The translations under genes were made by a program, and so were the position numbers. 64,000 nt of DNA from Ecdyonurus torrentis (lineage: Eukaryota; Arthropoda; Insecta; Ephemeroptera; Heptageniidae), in NCBI GenBank assembly GCA_949318235.1, contig OX439129.1:8253849-8317848 (forward strand), given 5' to 3'. Shown piece by piece: positions 62,118-64,000 of the stretch (positions are counted from its first letter, which is position 1; every line of letters starts with the position of its first letter). Below the pieces are notes generated by a model. The model worked only from the letters and a program-made list of their open reading frames with translations. It had not been told where the DNA came from and searched no databases.

Positions 62118-63528
62118 TCCAAAATTTTATGATTTTTGCCAAAGAAATGTAAAAAATTACAAATTGATATATAAAAAAATTATGTACATAATTTACTCAT
62201 AACGATAAAAAAAATAAATGTATATTTAAGATTATATTTCACCATTGGCAGAATTGGCATAGAAAATGTGCTGAAAATTATTCCTATTAGTTATTTGGGG
62301 TTTAAAAAAACATTCCTAGATAAATTCAGTTTTAAATATGTAAAAAAGTTTGTTAATCGTTAAGTTTTTAGATTTGAAGTTGGAAATGGCAAGGCGAATA
62401 ATTATATGACTGTAATGTTACTGTAAAGTACTACCTATGTCTACTATGTATAAGCAGAAAATATTCGTAAATTACTATTTTAGTTTTTACCATAAATAAG
62501 AAATTTTCAGAAGAAGAAAAAAAAAAAAAAAAAAGCCATTTAGGTATAAATTTGCCCACGTTGCTGGTTGCTGTCTATCACATTCTATTAATGTTTTTAA
62601 TATAAAAATACGTATAATTATTGTGTTTTATATTTATTAGAATAATATGTTTATGAAACCAATACTTTTTGTGGCATAATAATATGTATTGTACATACTT
62701 GAACCATAGACGTATGGCTTAAACTGCCAACAGTCAAGAAAAACGTCTCATTTCTTAAATTGAAAAGATGCTTGCCTTATTCACGTACCATTTATAGCGA
62801 TTTCATCCCAACTTTCCAACCAAATAAGGATCCATTGAATTATCAAAAATAACATTACATAAATTAGTGTTATCCAGAATTATATACTGTTAAACTTGTA
62901 ATTAAATATATTTCGGACTTAAACTAATATAAAAAGTAAAAATTTCTAAAGCAACTTTAATGCTATAATTAAATCTTTACAAACTTTGTATATTTAAAAA
63001 AAAAAAAAGTCTTCAACTTTAAGTGTAAATCGTCTTGTTATCATATGTGTATAATTTTTAACCATGCAACATAGAGAATTTAAAATTGTACATAGTATAA
63101 AAAATTAAAATTATTTGCAAATTATTACTGCCAAACATTTAAACGAATTACGTGAAAATTATAACGAGAAAAGTTATCAATTCTGAAATTTAAGAAAAAC
63201 CATTAATGGATATTTCATTCATATAATATGTTTCTAAGTTTAAAATATAAAACAGTATTCTTAACACTTTTTTCTTCTTCTTCTTTTTTTTTTATTATTA
63301 TTTTATTATTTTAATATATACCAAATGTATGTTGATCTAATAAAGAAGCTAAAGTCAACACATTTTTATTAAGACTGTAACTTTAAAAAAAACTACAATT
63401 ATAATTATCATTAACACATAATACATGTTATATCATATCCAACCAAGGCAAAGCCTTATAGGTTCGTTCACAGTTCACACATAAACAAAAGTTTGTCGTT
63501 TCCACAATTTATTTATATTATTATTTTA

Positions 63529-63561
<33 letters not shown>

Positions 63562-64000
63562 CTTTAATATTTTTAGATTAAATAAATAATCATCAATTTT
63601 CAAGAAAATATAAAGGAAACAAAGATATAGAGAAAATAAAATGAACACAAAAACTCAAGGAAAAGGGAAGTTTTTTTCCTAAATCAATGTAACAATAATT
63701 TTTATGCTATTTTAATGCAAATTACAAAGTATTTTGATAAAAACAAGTTTATACTCTTTTTGATTTTGAACGTAATTATCCTACTAAATATAAAGTCAAG
63801 CATAACCAGATTTATTTTGTTACAATTTAACATACACATATGCATTGCATGGTGATTAAATAATTAAAATTTATTGCATATAATTAGATTCAAGCAGACA
63901 TTTCAAATATTTCAAGGTTCTTTAATTAAAGCTATAATTTAGATTATAAAGCTTTTATATATTATTAATTTATAAACATATTTCTTAAACGTATGACGCC
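62115..64000. other. AT-rich intergenic DNA, no gene seen
   Basis: A runs at 62516-62534 and 62998-63008, a TTC run near 63273, and a T run at 63533-63560. Nothing else recognisable to the window end. Confidence 0.6.

Overview
The window looks like AT-rich, gene-poor eukaryotic (probably animal) nuclear DNA. By eye the G+C content is below about 30%. It has long (AG/CT)n, (TA)n, homopolymer and (GTT)n tracts, scattered mobile-element remnants, AATAAA polyadenylation signals and GT-AG style splice sites. There is no prokaryotic gene density, no rRNA and no tRNA that I can recognise. I could not place the organism. No full-length conserved protein-coding gene is visible, and the open frames over 60 codons are mostly translations of microsatellites or chance openings.

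Layout: 1-5.9 kb holds foldback MITEs (pieces at 1-310, 3.8-4.05, 4.71-4.84, 5.1-5.37 and 5.39-5.87 kb) between homopolymer runs. 6.77-7.30 kb is a hAT-like non-autonomous element. 8.20-8.58 kb looks like an LTR. 9.8-10.2 kb is a large palindrome. 11.1-12.6 kb has a small MITE and two retroposon-like 3' ends. 13.6-13.86 kb is a tandem array of hairpins. 16.46-18.17 kb is a 1.7 kb TA-flanked element whose interior looks like a tiny spliced gene. 18.2-20.2 kb holds hairpin MITEs and a split repeat. 20.2-29 kb is desert with possible regulatory islands and two small foldbacks. 29-38 kb carries four dispersed MITE copies of two families, the (GTT)n array and several CT/TA tracts. 38-41 kb is simple-sequence desert. 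41.05-43.3 kb has a GC-rich island followed by two elements with degenerate repeat arms. 44-48 kb has another GC island and two AGGTA-type MITEs flanking a spliced open frame. 48-56 kb is desert with a striking GATA/homeodomain-like site cluster at 51.54-51.64 kb and a palindromic MITE at 52.3-52.66 kb. 56.8-57.24 kb has a 15-bp-unit element and a GTT minisatellite. 61.64-61.99 kb is a fourth copy of the TTAA MITE. The rest is empty.

The most interesting theme is a recurring element architecture: short terminal inverted repeats, arms packed with a degenerate short motif that differs per family (GTTAA, CTAG, CGATAA, GTTAC, a 15-bp unit), and a spacer. In two of these (16.46-18.17 and 41.39-42.73 kb) the spacer contains phase-compatible exon/intron structures encoding very small proteins with hydrophobic, signal-peptide-like N-termini. 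A third, similar two-exon frame lies between two AGGTA-type MITEs at 46.0-46.3 kb. These are inferences from splice-site reading, not proven genes.
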